From: Stachybotrys elegans
Taxonomy: Eukaryota; Ascomycota; Sordariomycetes; Hypocreales; Stachybotryaceae
NCBI GenBank assembly: GCA_020746835.1
Contig: JAGPNK010000043.1
Span: 1-64,000, forward strand
Reading direction: 5' to 3'
Length of the DNA stretch: 64,000 nt
The translations under genes and the position numbers were made by a program. A model generated the notes under the pieces. It saw only the letters and a list, made by a program, of their open reading frames with translations, was not told the DNA's origin and did not search any database. The stretch's first letter is position 1; every line of letters begins with the position of its first letter. This document shows, one piece after another, positions 1 to 12,034 of the stretch.

Positions 1-1067
1 GCACCTCTTCGTTCTCGGCGTGTGGAGGAGCAACGCAGACAATGGAAGCTCCAATCATGCAAGCAGATCTTGGAAAGAATTCAGTCAGTCGTTTCCGAGG
101 ACCGCCTGTGACGACTTTCAGCTTGACGCCTCTCCTGCCACTTTTAGGTCCATGACCACACATTGCGGTACTGTGAAAAGCTCGAAGATGGTACCCTTTC
201 TTCCTATGCCCAACCAGCGGCTCCCTAGGTATCCTCACCGCGGCGAATAATCGACATAGTTTGCATGTCGATGTCTCCGCCTCTGCTGTCAATTGTCCTA
301 AAGCTAAGAGAGGCAACCCATCGGGCGGGAGCTTTATTTCATGTTGATCGAAAATACTGAAATCTACGGCTCTGCAGCGGCCGCACAAGTCTTCTTGAGT
401 GCATTCTGCTGCATACCCGATCGTCAAATGGCCGTAGGTACGCTCAAAATTAGGGCCACGCGTTGCGCTTGGGGTGACATCGACGTCTACTTCGTTGTGA
501 ATTTGCTTTCTCTTCCGGCTTCGGACTTGGCCTTCGATCCTGTCGTAGTAATACCGAGTAGCTTCGCGTACGTTAATTCTGAGATCGGCACTCATATCTG
601 CTGTGCTTGATGAATTCTAAGGTTTTCGCAGTTATGATCGAACTTGGATTGTGGTAGTTTAAATCGCCAGTTGTCGGTTTTATGGGAGGCCGTCATGGTG
701 TGCCGCCACACATGCGTTGCGCAAGTCTCGGGTGCCTGTCACGACACATGTTATGACCAGGCGGTCAGGCACGGCAGAATGCAGCCGGCTACGATGACTA
801 AGGAAGATATTTGTGGACGCTGGCTCTGCGACTTTCTTGATGTGAATTACGCTACTGATGTCTCGTTATGACCACCGCCTCGAAGCGAAACGCCGTCGCT
901 CGCCCTGCTTATTCTGAGTGTAGGCAGAAAGTAGATCTCACCCACGTCCCCCACCTAGCTCCTAATAGGAAACACAGCGAAGTAGATGGCCTAGACCTAT
1001 CTGTGGCCCATTTTCTGGACTGTGGGTCATTCTGGCAAGGGTCCAGAAACAGCTCCTACTAATTTGT
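1..1067. other. No gene recognised
   Basis: Only short open frames occur on both strands. None has a recognisable domain and I could not join any into a spliced gene. Decayed intergenic or repeat DNA is likely. Confidence 0.4.
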
Positions 1068-1386
1068 CATGTTGTCGGACGCCGGGGAGAGACTGCAGGT
1101 ATACGGACTTTATGAACGGAGTCCACATACGGGGCGTCCACTGCCGCCTAAGCTGGGCCTAAAAATCTTTGTACATTAGCAGAGAAACGCATTCTTCACG
1201 AGGATGCCAGCCATGCGTAGAATGAGGTTGAGGCGGGATCATGGGGGACAGCTGGTCAATGTTCGTTGATGTTGGCGAAGTGGGGCAAGCCTCGGATTAA
1301 CACCCGGAGCGAGCTTCGGCTGCTCATCAACCCCGTTAACCAGGCATAGCTGTTTATGTACCGCTATAACCGAGTAGGAGTTGAAC
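1068..1386 (+). mobile_element. Degenerate 3'-end fragment of the Tad-like LINE
   Basis: This stretch aligns by eye with the 3' untranslated ends of the two LINEs ending near 34771 and 57583. Shared blocks include GTACATTAG near 1170, the TGGTCAATGTTCGTTGATG block at 1253-1271 followed by GGCGAAGTGGGG, and ACCGAGTAGGA near 1370. It starts just after the position of the ORF2 stop and ends without the (TAACC)n tail. Many substitutions mark it as an old, dead copy. Confidence 0.8.
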
Positions 1387-1880
1387 CAAAGAAATGACTG
1401 ATGACCCGATTCGCGAACCAATCTCCTATTGAACATCTTCATTTCTCGTCGCGTCAGCGCCATTGTTGCAACGCCCCACCCCAGTTTCATCCTCCACGTC
1501 ATGTTATCAGGAGTCCGCGGTCGCATGCGCCAAACTTCATCGCCCTTGACCGCCTCTCCCTTACGTAAAGTTATCAACGGAGACGCACTCGACGAGAACA
1601 AGGACGCCGCCCCCCAGTCGCAAGTGCGTGGTCTCAAGCGCAAGGCCCAGTCGGCCGGTTATGACGGCCTTCGTCCCTACAATGGTTCATGCCTCTGCCC
1701 AAGAATTTGATGGTGTTCTCTGCTAACGGGTTCTGCCTCAGCCTCAGCAGTTCATGATGAGATAGACAGGACGCCACGGGGCAACATTAAGGCACGCAAG
1801 CTGCTCAATGCCACAGACCCTACCACCAGGAGCACCAGGAATATCAGTTTGTTACCAGCTCCAATTAGAATTCCTTCCCC

Positions 1881-2717
1881 TTGCTGATTGAATACACAGA
1901 GCGTCGCAGCTACATCGTGAGCAACTCTACCAATCCACAACAAGCTGAAAAACGCAGTGTTAGCACGGCCTCGGATCTCGAAAACACTTGTCTACCGGAT
2001 ATCTCCCATCCACAGCCTGGGCAACCACCTGCAGAGTCAGCTCCTCATTCAGCCCGCATGACCGATATGGCCGGCGCAAAAGGTTAGCTGGATTTTTCGT
2101 CAAGTTCACCGCCTGCTTGAGATTATTGTTCTAACCATGCCTGTTTCTTTGTAGGCCCTCTCAATATCCCAGCCAAGGATAATGCTACAGGTGCCAGTAC
2201 AAATCCTGGAGAACAAATATCAGGCCCCAAGAACGACGTGACTGAGATCACGGAGACGAACCAAGATTACGATGGGGAAGAGCATGAAGTAGTCGCCCTG
2301 CTCGACCACAGAATGGTTGAAGATGGTAGCGTCGACCTCCTTGTTCACTGGGCCGGGGAATCTGCGGAACAAGCGACGTGGGAACCTGAACGAGAAATTC
2401 AGTTAGGCGCGGCCGACTTGTTGTACAACTATTGGCAGAACGCCGGCGGACGCACTGAGGTTCTCTTTCACACGCCCAGAGACGCCCCACCCGAAGTATA
2501 TCACGTCTTCAAGGTCCTGCACCATGAAAAGCAACCCCTCAGGGGCTTCAAATTCCAGGTCCAGTGGGTCGGATATCCTGCTTCCCCTGCTGATATTACT
2601 GTCGAGCCAGAGCCTAAGCTCAAGAAGATCGCCCCAACTGCGTTGACTGAGTATTGGAACAGTCTTGGAGGCCGGAATAGGTTTCTGAAAAAGAAGCGTA
2701 ACGCGAAGAAGCTTTGA
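1881..2717 (+). CDS. Two-chromodomain protein (5' end uncertain)
   Basis: A nuclear, chromatin-binding protein is likely; this is inferred from the domains. The last exon (2155-2717) encodes a chromodomain-like segment with VALLDHRMVEDG, LLVHWAG and the aromatic-cage-like ATWEP. A second, more divergent chromo segment follows (VYHVFKVLHHEK, FQVQWVGYP), then a lysine-rich C-terminus. The exon joins in phase to the frame running 1881-2082 through a 72-bp intron at 2083-2154, which has a CTAAC branch-like site and a TTTGTAG acceptor. That upstream frame is closed by a TAG at 1866, so the true first exon lies further upstream, perhaps within 1501-1640, or the 5' end is lost. Chromodomains also occur in chromoviral integrases, but no integrase is present, so a host gene is favoured. 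Confidence 0.6.
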
Positions 2718-3554
2718 GTCTGTTCTCTATAAATTGTTATTGCAGGGTCGATCTGATCTTTCCGCGCTCTGCAAAGGCCGCGGAGCTGTCGGAGTACTTA
2801 ATAACGACCGATTAAGCCGCACATCACAAAGTAGCCATAATCTAGGGAGTGATTAATCCCCCCAGGCATCTTCCCAAAGAGGGGACAGTTGTTAATAAGC
2901 AGAACACGTCCGCTCTGGCGCGTTTCAGCAGCTGGAATGTCATGTTTATATTCCAACCCATGGCAGTGCTTGCCAAATTTAAGTATATTACCTACTGGTA
3001 ACATGTCTCGCAGCCACATATTACAATTCTCACATATCTCACACAGGCAATTTCGATGTGGAGGCAGATTAAGGAGTGACTGAAGATGCCATACACACTC
3101 ACTTTCCCTACATTCTTCACCAGCATCAAAGGCATGATCCTTGGTGCTCCGTACCGAGTAACTACAAACAAGGCCTTCGGGCCGTACCAAGGAAGCCGAG
3201 ACAGGGGCGCCTTGGTCAGGCTCAGGGATATGGGTCCTGATCCTGGTCGTCTTCCTGATCTAGGGCCCGGTCCTGACTCTCAAGTTCACGACTCGATATT
3301 TTCTCGTTCCGCACCTTGGGCAGACCGCTGCTCACCCGACTTTCCAGCTGCTAACGCAACTGCTGGCCCTACCCAATCCGAGGATTCTGCTTTCCATCTC
3401 TTCTCCAACAAGGCCTTTCAATCCTCGCCCCTGATCATTCCTCGCCCTTGGCCACGACCACGACCACGACCATCATTTTACTCGTTGCAGCTCGAATCTC
3501 CCTCGGATCCTTCCACTCCCTTGGCGCACCGGATCAGAAGGGTGCAGCCAGAGC

Positions 3555-4459
3555 ATGGCCGACGATCGTCGACTCGACCATCCTCAGATGCATCCTCCAA
3601 TGGCGCAGGCGGCTCCCAGGCAGCGGGCCTCTATTGCCTGCAGGTATTGTCGCAAACGCAAGGTATGTTCCCGGCTGCAGCCGCGGGCGACGATTCTCCA
3701 ATTCTTATACTGGCTTAGGTCCGATGCAATGGCTACCAGAGCGTTCCTGGTGGTAAATGTAAGAACTGTGCCCGTATGAACCAGGATTGTGTCTTCCAGC
3801 CAGCCCTGTCCTCCACTTCCACGGCCTTTGTCCCCGTGTCCGCCATCCAAAGTGGTGTCCCACTTGATAAACCACGTTATGGCGCCTACGGTCAACTATT
3901 GAATGCCAGCAACGCTCCACTGCAGCAGCCCAACGCGCCATCTGCCAGTTCGCAAGCTCCTGGCGCGCAGCCCCAGCATGGCCACTGTCAACCGATGCAT
4001 TCACCCACGGAGGGGTACGCGAGCTACGGCGACCACGGAGGAGACGGTGGCTCTCAGGCTGGGAGGAGACGACGAGGATCCGAGGACGAGCGAGAAGAGG
4101 GATACAGGCTACCCCCCCTCCAGCATGTTGGAGGTCAGGAGGATGATCCAAGGAGAAGATCGCCGGCGGAGCTTTCCATCCCCAGTAGCCCCGGCGGAGC
4201 TAGTTTCACCTCGATGCCGCCTGCGCGCTACAGCCCACGAAACTCAACTTTGCCATATCCCCAGGGAGGAGGACCCCCTCCAGCTGCCGCTCCGGGAGGC
4301 TCAAATGGCGGGTCGACACCAGCGCGTCACGCACCGACCACAAGCCAGCCTCAGCAGTCGACATCTTCGGCTATGAACCTCAGCAGCATCGTGGATAGGA
4401 ACGACATCGATAAGGGAATGATCAACCGACTCAACCGTCCGGGCGGACTGAGCGTCTAG
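3555..4459 (+). CDS. Small Zn(II)2Cys6 transcription factor
   Basis: A fungal DNA-binding regulator of 282 residues in two exons, 3555-3662 and 3719-4459. The 56-bp intron (GTATGT...CTTAG) splits the zinc cluster. Across the join the six cysteines are spaced C-x2-C-x6-C-x10-C-x2-C-x6-C, the GAL4-type binuclear cluster. The start ATG at 3555 gives a short N-terminus rich in His, Pro and Gln, then the basic CRYCRKRK segment. The remaining ~220 residues are low-complexity (Ser, Pro, Gly, Gln) and contain an acidic DEREEG patch. The C-terminus NLSSIVDRNDIDKGM looks conserved. No middle homology region is present, so this belongs to the short single-finger class. The targets cannot be told from the sequence. 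Confidence 0.85.
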
Positions 4460-4574
4460 TCAGTTGTACGGGTTGTTTGCCTCTGTAGAACATTCCGGGG
4501 TTACCTTTGAGTCCTGCCTTGAACTTGCGGCCTGACAATTATAAGGTGGGAGTGCATTTCTAACGAAAAACCAG

Positions 4575-5072
4575 ATGGTTTCAATTGCACATGAGGTGAA
4601 CTCCTTGAAACGGGCCTGGCTTCCTCAAGGACAGACAGTCATCGAGGCTGTTTGCAGCAGATATCCAGCCTTGAGAAACATAGGCCAGTATGCTCGTTCA
4701 AAAGGGTCAATAGGATGGATTGGAGATATTTCACCGATAGCCATCGACATAAATGGTTCAGTGTCAACAGTGCAACGCTATGAAGAAGACTGCCCGTCTA
4801 TCATAACAGCAAGATTGTTATATGGTTCAGCGCGGAAGGGAAGTAGGATGATTCCGGTTCAATTGGTTGTCGACTTCCTTGATCCTCGAACACCCTCCAT
4901 CGCTGCACCATTGTCCACCATAACTTTCTTCATAGACGACCTCAAAGCACTTCCCCTATCCAAACTCAAACTTTTTGACTCGAAAACCATCACCGTCCAA
5001 TCACAAGATCTTGTAGATGCTACTCGCAAAGCTTTCTTTTCTAATTGCTTGTTTATGGTAGGAGAAAACTGA
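4575..5072 (+). CDS. Hypothetical protein, 165 aa
   Basis: An ATG-initiated open frame 115 bp downstream of the Zn2Cys6 gene. No domain is recognised and there is no signal peptide or clear membrane segment. The middle part (VQRYEEDCPSIITAR) resembles, in protein and DNA, a stretch near 17682-17750 that reads MQRYEESYPSAIAAR. This suggests two members, or a gene and a relic, of one unnamed family. It may be a genuine single-exon gene or a fragment. Confidence 0.35.
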   Translation: MVSIAHEVNSLKRAWLPQGQTVIEAVCSRYPALRNIGQYARSKGSIGWIGDISPIAIDINGSVSTVQRYEEDCPSIITARLLYGSARKGSRMIPVQLVVDFLDPRTPSIAAPLSTITFFIDDLKALPLSKLKLFDSKTITVQSQDLVDATRKAFFSNCLFMVGEN

Positions 5073-7390
5073 AAGGCGACCGATGAGGAGTTGGCATTAT
5101 CGCCTCTCTCTGGTATAATGCCAAGGCCACTTGATCGCTCTCCTCATTGCTCGTTTCTCGGATGGTTTGAGGCTAGGGGAGAGCTCAGGGCATTGTGTGT
5201 CGTCCCAATTATAGTGTTTCTGGCCCAGTGGCCTCTTTTCCACCAGCTTTTCACAATCGCTTGTCCTAAGTGGTGCCAGTCTATAATTTTAGTTTATAGG
5301 AATTGAACAGTCCTTGGGCGAGGGTAGGCAGTGACACCTGATGTTCGTGGATGTAGTGCGAGCTATGGAGAGGCCAAACCAGGCATAGAATGAGGAAGGC
5401 TGGGAGACCAAAGCAACTGCTATACTAACCTTTTTTATAGCGTAGCATCAGTGTGATATTAACTGGTGACGACCGAGATGACGTGCGTGGTAAAAAGCTT
5501 AGGGGTAGTGGAGGTGTATTCGTTTGCTTTTCCAGCGACCGCCGTGGAGACTCCGACGGTGCAATTGTCTCGTTTTCGAATTTATACTCTGTCGATATAC
5601 TCGATCCAGAAAATGACCATACGGGCATATCTCGATTATGACCGATGGCACCTGCACTTGCGACATGTGGTAATGGTAATAATGGGGGCGGGGAGGGGAG
5701 GGGGCAGCAACTGAAATGCTTTGGTTCTTTTGCGGGTTCTGCGTTGGTCTCGACCATGAAAATTGTCCAGCTTTCTAGGATCCAATGTAACCCAAGTGCT
5801 GTCCCAAAGGGGAGCTCCTGCCGCATCATAAAATGTCTCTAAGCCGCCGGCGTGTTGGCTAAGATCATCTATTAGATCAGGCCTCGCGTGATGAGATGTG
5901 CCTAGCCACCACGGGTGAGGTGAACTGAGTTTCTGGTGGCACAACAGTGTCGAGATAATGCAGTCAGTCTGCGCATTGTGTACCTCATTTACTGGGCCTT
6001 CGCTGACACTATTTTGTTCCCGGGGTATGGACTTGTCCTCCAGAACACTGGATTGACCTGAATTTTAGTGTTTAGATGTGGGCCCGATACGAGAGAGCTT
6101 GGTAGCCTTACTGTGGCATCCCGATATCGAAGAGATATCCATCATAACCTCGATAACTGAGTCGCGCAGGACTGTGTCTGGCAGCTGCTCAAGTCAACGA
6201 CGGCTAATGAAGACCCTAGAGTATCTATGAGAAAGCCGCTGGTAGAGTAATTTGATCATACCATAGCGACAAGACGGACTTTATTTAAAAGGGGAGAGCC
6301 TGGTTCAACAAAACATTGGTGTGGAATGTTGTAAAATTCCGCCGATACAACCGAAACAGGCCCCCGTCTTGGAGAACCACGGGGATACAGAACCCTTGGC
6401 CCATTTTCTATAGGGAATTCTCTCCCTACCTCTCGGAATCTGTCCCCTTGCACATCACCCTTAACAACTGCCGGCCAGGGAAGCGCAGATGCATGGCATA
6501 AGTGACCGTGGATGCAGGAATTAGTGAACATCCAAGGAGAACGAAGATATATAGAGGCCGTGTATACCTAAGCACAGCACCTAAAATGTTCACAGGAGGA
6601 GAGTCTCTCGGTGCACACTATGTGTTTACTCAACGGCGAAATTCTTGACATCAATGACAACGACCTCCAACCAGTGGCCCTGCTAAGGACTTCGGAATTC
6701 CTCACCAAGCGGCTGGTTCAAGACTTTCGCTGCATCTGAAGACGATGACCGGAGACTAGCATTTCACAAGGGTTGCCGATTGACCAATGTGGAGTTAACA
6801 TACTGGGCAGAAGACAGTCTGATATGGTATTGGCTTGATGGGTTGGGACAGATTTACAAAGACCACACCGTGTATGGAGGGAGTGTGAGTAACAGATCCA
6901 AATACGGCTTTATGCAATGTGGGACCACACCGATATAGGCAGAGCCATTCACGGCGTCGTTCATGAGCTGAGCGCAAGGCAGAAATGGCTCTTCAGGCGC
7001 CCCATATGCCTTTACTCGGTACACCCCTTGTCAACCAGCGAAAAGCTGGGGCAATGAACCAATAACGGCTCGAGTCATATTTGGATCTTCATCCATGAAC
7101 GCCCTCCCCATGGCGTACACTCGACTGGTAAGTTGAAGATCGCGACGACATTCATCAAGGACGATCCGCTAGACCATTACGAAAAACGGACTACGCCCAC
7201 GAGGTGCGTCAACGCTTCAGCTTTTGTCGCAAATTGTGGCGAAAAAGCGGTTCTTCATAGGCGGATCTAGAACCTACCGTAGGAAACTCGAAAAAGTTCA
7301 GAATTGATGTGGTGCCGCTAATGGCGAAATGGCGCGACGGATTCGGCGCCACCTAACTTTGTTGGCAACCGAATCTTGACTGCAATGCAA
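5073..7390. other. Gene-poor stretch with one unclassified coding-like relic
   Basis: No intact gene is recognised. On the minus strand at about 7170-6960 a coding-like run reads CRRDLQLTSRVYAMGRAF, then DEDPNMTRAVIGSLP, and is ended by a TGA. It continues downstream in broken form. It looks like a decayed protein-coding sequence of a family I cannot name. The rest shows nothing I can support. Confidence 0.35.
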
Positions 7391-7393
7391 GAT

Positions 7394-7795
7394 TACAGTT
7401 GGGTCAAAGTTTAGCGTCCGCCAATCTAAATTTCGACTCCTTCAAAACGGGTCCATTTTTGGCCCCGCGTGGCGCAGGCACAGTGCCTAGTTTATTTCGG
7501 GAAGTACCCTGGGCACTGTAGCACTAACAGCTATGTTGATGCCTCAGACACGAACATTGGCCGATCATCCTCGAGTGAACAGGCAGCCATTTCTGTCTCT
7601 TACAACTCCAACCCTCTAAATTGACTCAAAAGAGTGCTTTATCCCCTAATGGCCCCACAACTAACCCCTAGAAGCGCGAGAAGGTTTGTGCTCTGCTCTT
7701 GAATTACGTTCTGATCAAGGACATCGCCTAAACGATGCCTTACACTAAACGCAGCGTCCGCAGAATCCGAGCGACCGTAGAACAATAGGGGATTC
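7394..7795 (+). mobile_element. Tc1/mariner-like element relic, copy 1 (5' part)
   Basis: Starts with TA-CAGT, the usual target dinucleotide plus terminus of Tc1/mariner elements, and is collinear with the copy at 21281. Shared blocks include TTTAGCGTCCGCC, GTCCATTTTTGGCCC, GTGGCGCAGGCACAGTGCC, and CAGAATCCGAGCGACCGTAG. The start of a transposase reading MAPQLTP is visible at about 7650. After that the frame is broken and the element stops matching near 7795. It is a dead fragment. Confidence 0.6.
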
Positions 7796-7954
7796 CTATA
7801 GACTCTTGGGGAACAACTCAGCAGATAGTTCCAATGAGCAAAATTATATGTATGATGTAAAATTTAATCACGTTTATTTATGTGAAGGAGAGACCTAAGA
7901 GCGAGGGGCTAGATCTCAGAGCGTATCCTGCAATTCAACGTAATTCCCACCTAA

Positions 7955-8170
7955 TAACATCGCAATCTCGAGATACCCTTCAGTTGAAGCACCCTAAAGA
8001 GCATTATCATACTCTCTCTCCACCTTATGCATTCATATCAGCGCCTTTGTCGAGTAGCAGCTTGGCAATCTCTAGATGCCCTCCTTTTGAAGCAGCCTGA
8101 AGAGCATTGCCAAAGACTCCACCTTGTGCATTGACATTGGCGCCCTTATTGAGTACCTGCCAATGCCTCT
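7955..8170 (-). pseudogene. Ankyrin-repeat relic
   Basis: The minus strand encodes most of one canonical ankyrin repeat (KGANVNAQGG, GNALQAASKGGHLEIAKLLL, DKGADMNA). A TAA then interrupts the frame, and a second, badly decayed repeat follows (GASTEGYLEIAMLL). The NAQGG...GNALQAAS style is typical of the C-terminal ankyrin arrays of fungal NACHT or NB-ARC receptors. No other domain of such a protein is preserved nearby. Confidence 0.65.
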
Positions 8171-8867
8171 GCTAATACAGCGACTACTGGCTCTGCCCCT
8201 CCTCTGCCGGTCCGTAATGTTGAGAATACCGCACCGGCTGCTGGGTATGAGGGACAGACTGATGCCACTGGCATGAGCGGCTCCGCTACTAGCGCTCGTT
8301 ACTAGATACGCCTCTACCAAAGAATGTTTCGGACAACAAGACGGAGAATTCGGCCAGACTCCAGCGACTCTGGTGAGACTCTCCCACTTGTCCCTGCCAA
8401 AGTTAGGAGCCTTTGATGACGGCCTTCTGGGAATCCTTCGACATAAGATGACAGCATCATCACCCAGGTGGCGAGAGGTGCATATTCGGTGTCGCTTTGA
8501 CTGCTGGACGTATGCGTCAGAGTCGCCTGCTTACCTGGTCGAGCGGCACCATGAATTGATGTCGAATACTTACGGCCATGTTGTTCAATTTCTCCGATCC
8601 TTATTTTACAGTGTGCAATGGGACCGTAATGGAACTTGCCAATGCTACCATAGGAAAATAGGAGCGGTCATTTTGACAATCAAATTAGCCATGTTTCTAC
8701 GTATTATAAGATTCAATTTTTGGATGTCCTTTGCTCGGGTTCTCTGCTGCGTCTTTTAAGTTTTATATTTCCACTTCCGATCGACGAATTGTTTCACTAC
8801 CTCTCACAGGAAAGGGACGTGCATTATGGTAGAAGCATTTCAGCAAAATTAAAAATCAAGGTACTGT

Positions 8868-10807
8868 CTATTTATGATATCCATTACTCTTGGCGATTTT
8901 GGTTCTGAGGGAACATGATATGGGGGTTTGTGCCATTTCATATTGATATGCACGTTGCCAATCTTGAGTCTGTATAGTGGACGAAGCCTGTGCATTATGA
9001 CTGTGGTTTTGCTCGGCTGGCAACGTGTTTAGTTGACGCAATCCTGTCGGGTAGGACCCTGGAGTCGATTGAAATGGTTGAATCGGTAGTAAGCGAGGCA
9101 CTTCTCCCGAATGAGTGCCAGACGCAGCATGCCATGCCGGGTTTGATGCCACATTTTGTGCGGGGGCAAATACACCAGAGGTAGATGCTGCTGGTCGGCC
9201 ACGACCCTCATTGTGTTCGGCCATTCGTGGGCCAGCCTCTTCCCTTGGTGTTTGAATGATATATGAATCCCATGGTGATAAACCGGAAAACGGTTGCGCC
9301 TCCCCTGTTGGGTAGCCGTGACTGTAAGAAACAAGGCTGTCATTGGCTCCTACTACTCCCCAGGCAAAGGCAGCGATATATCTTATAGAACCCATCAAGT
9401 AGTCTACTGGCTGGGCTGTGTCTGATCGAAGAGCGCCTTGCATAGGAGGAAAGTGCAGCGGTGGAGCGGTACGGTTGTACGAGACTGCTGTAGGCTGACT
9501 CTGAGGCAGCATCTAATCATGAGCCCAAGGTGCGGCGAAGAGCCCGTGGTAATTGATGCTCGACGGTGGTACATGGGACGATGGTAAGGGCTGTCTTGCT
9601 CTGCGTAGAACAACAACCAGCCCATCGGAAGCACATGATACAACAGCTTCCAAATCGACGGGGTCGACGGGGTATCTTGCTCGTCTTGGACGAGTCTGAC
9701 GGCTTGTTCGCCGCTGATTTCGACTCGGCCCTGCCGGACTTTCGCCAAGTCGATCAGACTCAACTTCTTCTCCTTTGATGTGAACATCCTGCTCCACGTC
9801 CATCGGCGAACCCAGTGGAACACCACCACTCTCCGAGTCACTATGACGCGAGTTCTGCCGTCGAAGACCATCATGGCCTGGGGGAAAATCTTGGACGAAC
9901 GGATCAACCAGTTGAACCTCGAGCCCCCCATCATGAGTCGTTACATCTCCGTTGTCCTCATCGCCATCTTCATCCTCTTTGCTGTCACTGTCTTCAATGT
10001 CTTCCTCTGTGCGTGGATCTCTGAACGAGAATCGCAGATACGCAATTGAGTCATTGGCTTTTGCGCTTTCAAAGCACTTCACAGCATCGCCCAGACAGTT
10101 CTCCTGTATGCAATCGTAAAAACTTTTGCCCAGCATGTCCTCTGACGTGAGTCCGAGGATGGAACTTGCTGCCTCTGTAGAAAACATAATGCTGAGCGAG
10201 CGAGTGAACCGATTAAGTACGAGCGCTGCTCGAGATTCTCTCTTTGCAGGTGGCATCTCGAACTTGGGTGAGAGGTGGCCCACCATGTGGTATCTCAGAT
10301 CCTGCGAGGAAGAGGAGAACAAGCGACGGACTTGAGGGGCTTCCATGGCTCGCCCTGATGGCTGTCAGTTAATAGTCCTAGCAAGGCGTCAAGGTTGCGA
10401 CGTTATTGAGCATGGGTCAACTCACTCTCACTTCTCTCTCCTTGACGATAGACGGTAGTGCATGCTACCAACACGTCGTGAACTACAGTAAAGCAGCACT
10501 CGCAGCCAACCCATTCTCCATCTAATGACCGAATACGAGTATAGAGGAGAACGACCGCTTTATCCAGAAGAATGCCCCTTGAGTGAACGAATCGCGCCAG
10601 TGGCATCTCATCAGGGTGAAAGTAGTCAAAAGAAGATTTGCTCTGGACATGCCGAGGTAAATATCCAAGAATGTCGGTGATGGAATCGGACGCGAATAGA
10701 ATGTTAGCGTCGGCATCTAGAGCTGCACCATGGACATCAGCAACTTGGGTGAGTTAACCTATGCTAAGGAGCAATTTACTGTGAATTGATATGAATGACT
10801 TCTCCAT
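8868..10807 (-). pseudogene. PAS-domain protein interrupted by one in-frame TAG
   Basis: A likely cytosolic or nuclear sensor-regulator with PAS folds. Exons are 10780-10807, 10426-10722 and from 10354 downward, with introns of 57 and 71 bp that keep phase. Residues ~8-110 form a PAS-like domain (LDADANILFASDSITDILGY, DYFHPDE, VLLYTRIRS, WVGCEC). A second PAS-like segment lies in exon 3 (EAASSILGLTSEDMLGKSFY, then SIAYLRFSFRDPR), followed by an acidic linker. The frame is closed by TAG at 9513-9515 after 388 codons. It then continues open in the same frame for 214 codons, ending LRTKIAKSNGYHK. The downstream part (GSIRYIAAFAWGVVG) looks like a conserved C-terminus, so the TAG probably splits one gene. 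Readthrough, a 60-nt in-frame intron ending at the TAG, or a sequencing error are alternatives. Confidence 0.7.
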
Positions 10808-12034
10808 TGGAAGTTGAGACATGAGTGAAGTCGGCGAGGCGGTGGTACTTTCTCCTCTAAGCAGTTGAGCACATGTATTCTGCGAGATGGGGCTTTGGTC
10901 ATCGACTAATGCGCAAGTTCTCCTGGGAGGCTGATTCTGTTGATGCAAGTGAGTTTCGCGTGGTGTGTCGCTGCTCCTGTCCCAGCTTCGCTCTCTTGTT
11001 CCGACGAGCCTGATCTGGCGGGTAACCACGATTCTGATAGGTCTCTGTGTTTCACCACAGGAACGGAGGCGACGAGTACGCTGTAGTGGCGTTGGGTCTG
11101 CGATTGGGTGGGCCCTTATATGTAGATCAGCCGCCTGCCATTGCCGGGGGAGGGAAGATGGAAGGGCAGACAGAAATGGAGTGACTACTGTAGAAGGAAT
11201 ATGACACAGAAAAAGAAACGGTCTTAGTAACATCTGATGGCCAAGACTGTGGTGTTCAGGAATCACTCACGAGAAGCCGGGTGTAGGATGTCCGGGTGAT
11301 TGACGAGGATTGAGAGAGAGTAGGGTGAGGTTACCAGTGGCTGTCCGACAAGCAGGTGGGGCAGCCAACTGCCGACCCAGAAGCATTCAGCTGAACAAGG
11401 TTGCAAAAGTGGTGTGGTGCGTCAGCAGGAGGCGGCAATTGAGTTCCAACACCTCCCAGGGATGAGTCGCCCATTGGATACCCGTTATGGTGGAAACAGA
11501 AACCTGGCAGAATGGAATGGGGGAAGAGACAACAAGCCTAGGCTTTTCCAGGCTTTGAGGTCTCAGTTGTAGCCATATCAGCTGACCATTTTGTCTTGGC
11601 CACCCATGCCCTATGCTGAGTGAGGCTCGGACTATAGTAGTAGTATTGGGTCAAGTTCGAAGTTCTTTTCGTCTAGCGCCTTGGGTCAGACAACTCGGTA
11701 CATTGTTAAGCAACATTTACGTCGCCTCTCTCTGCCCCAGCTCGGAGTGCATTCTCCGGCTGGCTGCCACACCAGTTCGGAGTGCATTCTCCGGCCTGGC
11801 TGTCTCAAATTACGGGAGAACTCGTGTCAGCCTCTCAATTTGGGCATGCCTACTGCGTGTATGGGGCTCTAGATAATCTATTAGAGGAACTCGAAAAGAA
11901 GCAACCTCAATGCATGAGCAATATCATCTCAGGGTCATCTAAAAGGCACACACTTAACTGCTCATGAAAAGTCAAGGATTATTTGAGGATTTAGTTGCAC
12001 CTTCTCCGCAGCTTCCACACACTGTCAACGCACG
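10808..12034. promoter_or_regulatory. Divergent intergenic region between PAS gene and Zn2Cys6 gene
   Basis: About 1.2 kb separates the starts of two divergently transcribed genes and should hold both promoters. It contains a short direct duplication (CGGAGTGCATTCTCCGGC at about 11745 and again near 11778). No RNA gene or convincing coding region is seen. Assignment as promoter is by position only. Confidence 0.4.

Noticed and set aside
2798..3190. 130-codon minus-strand frame with several cysteines
   Set aside because: No consistent zinc-ligand spacing, no domain, and no splice partners.
3086..3718. 210-codon plus-strand frame overlapping the start of the small Zn2Cys6 gene
   Set aside because: Low-complexity, no domain, and it runs through the well-supported intron; probably leader sequence.
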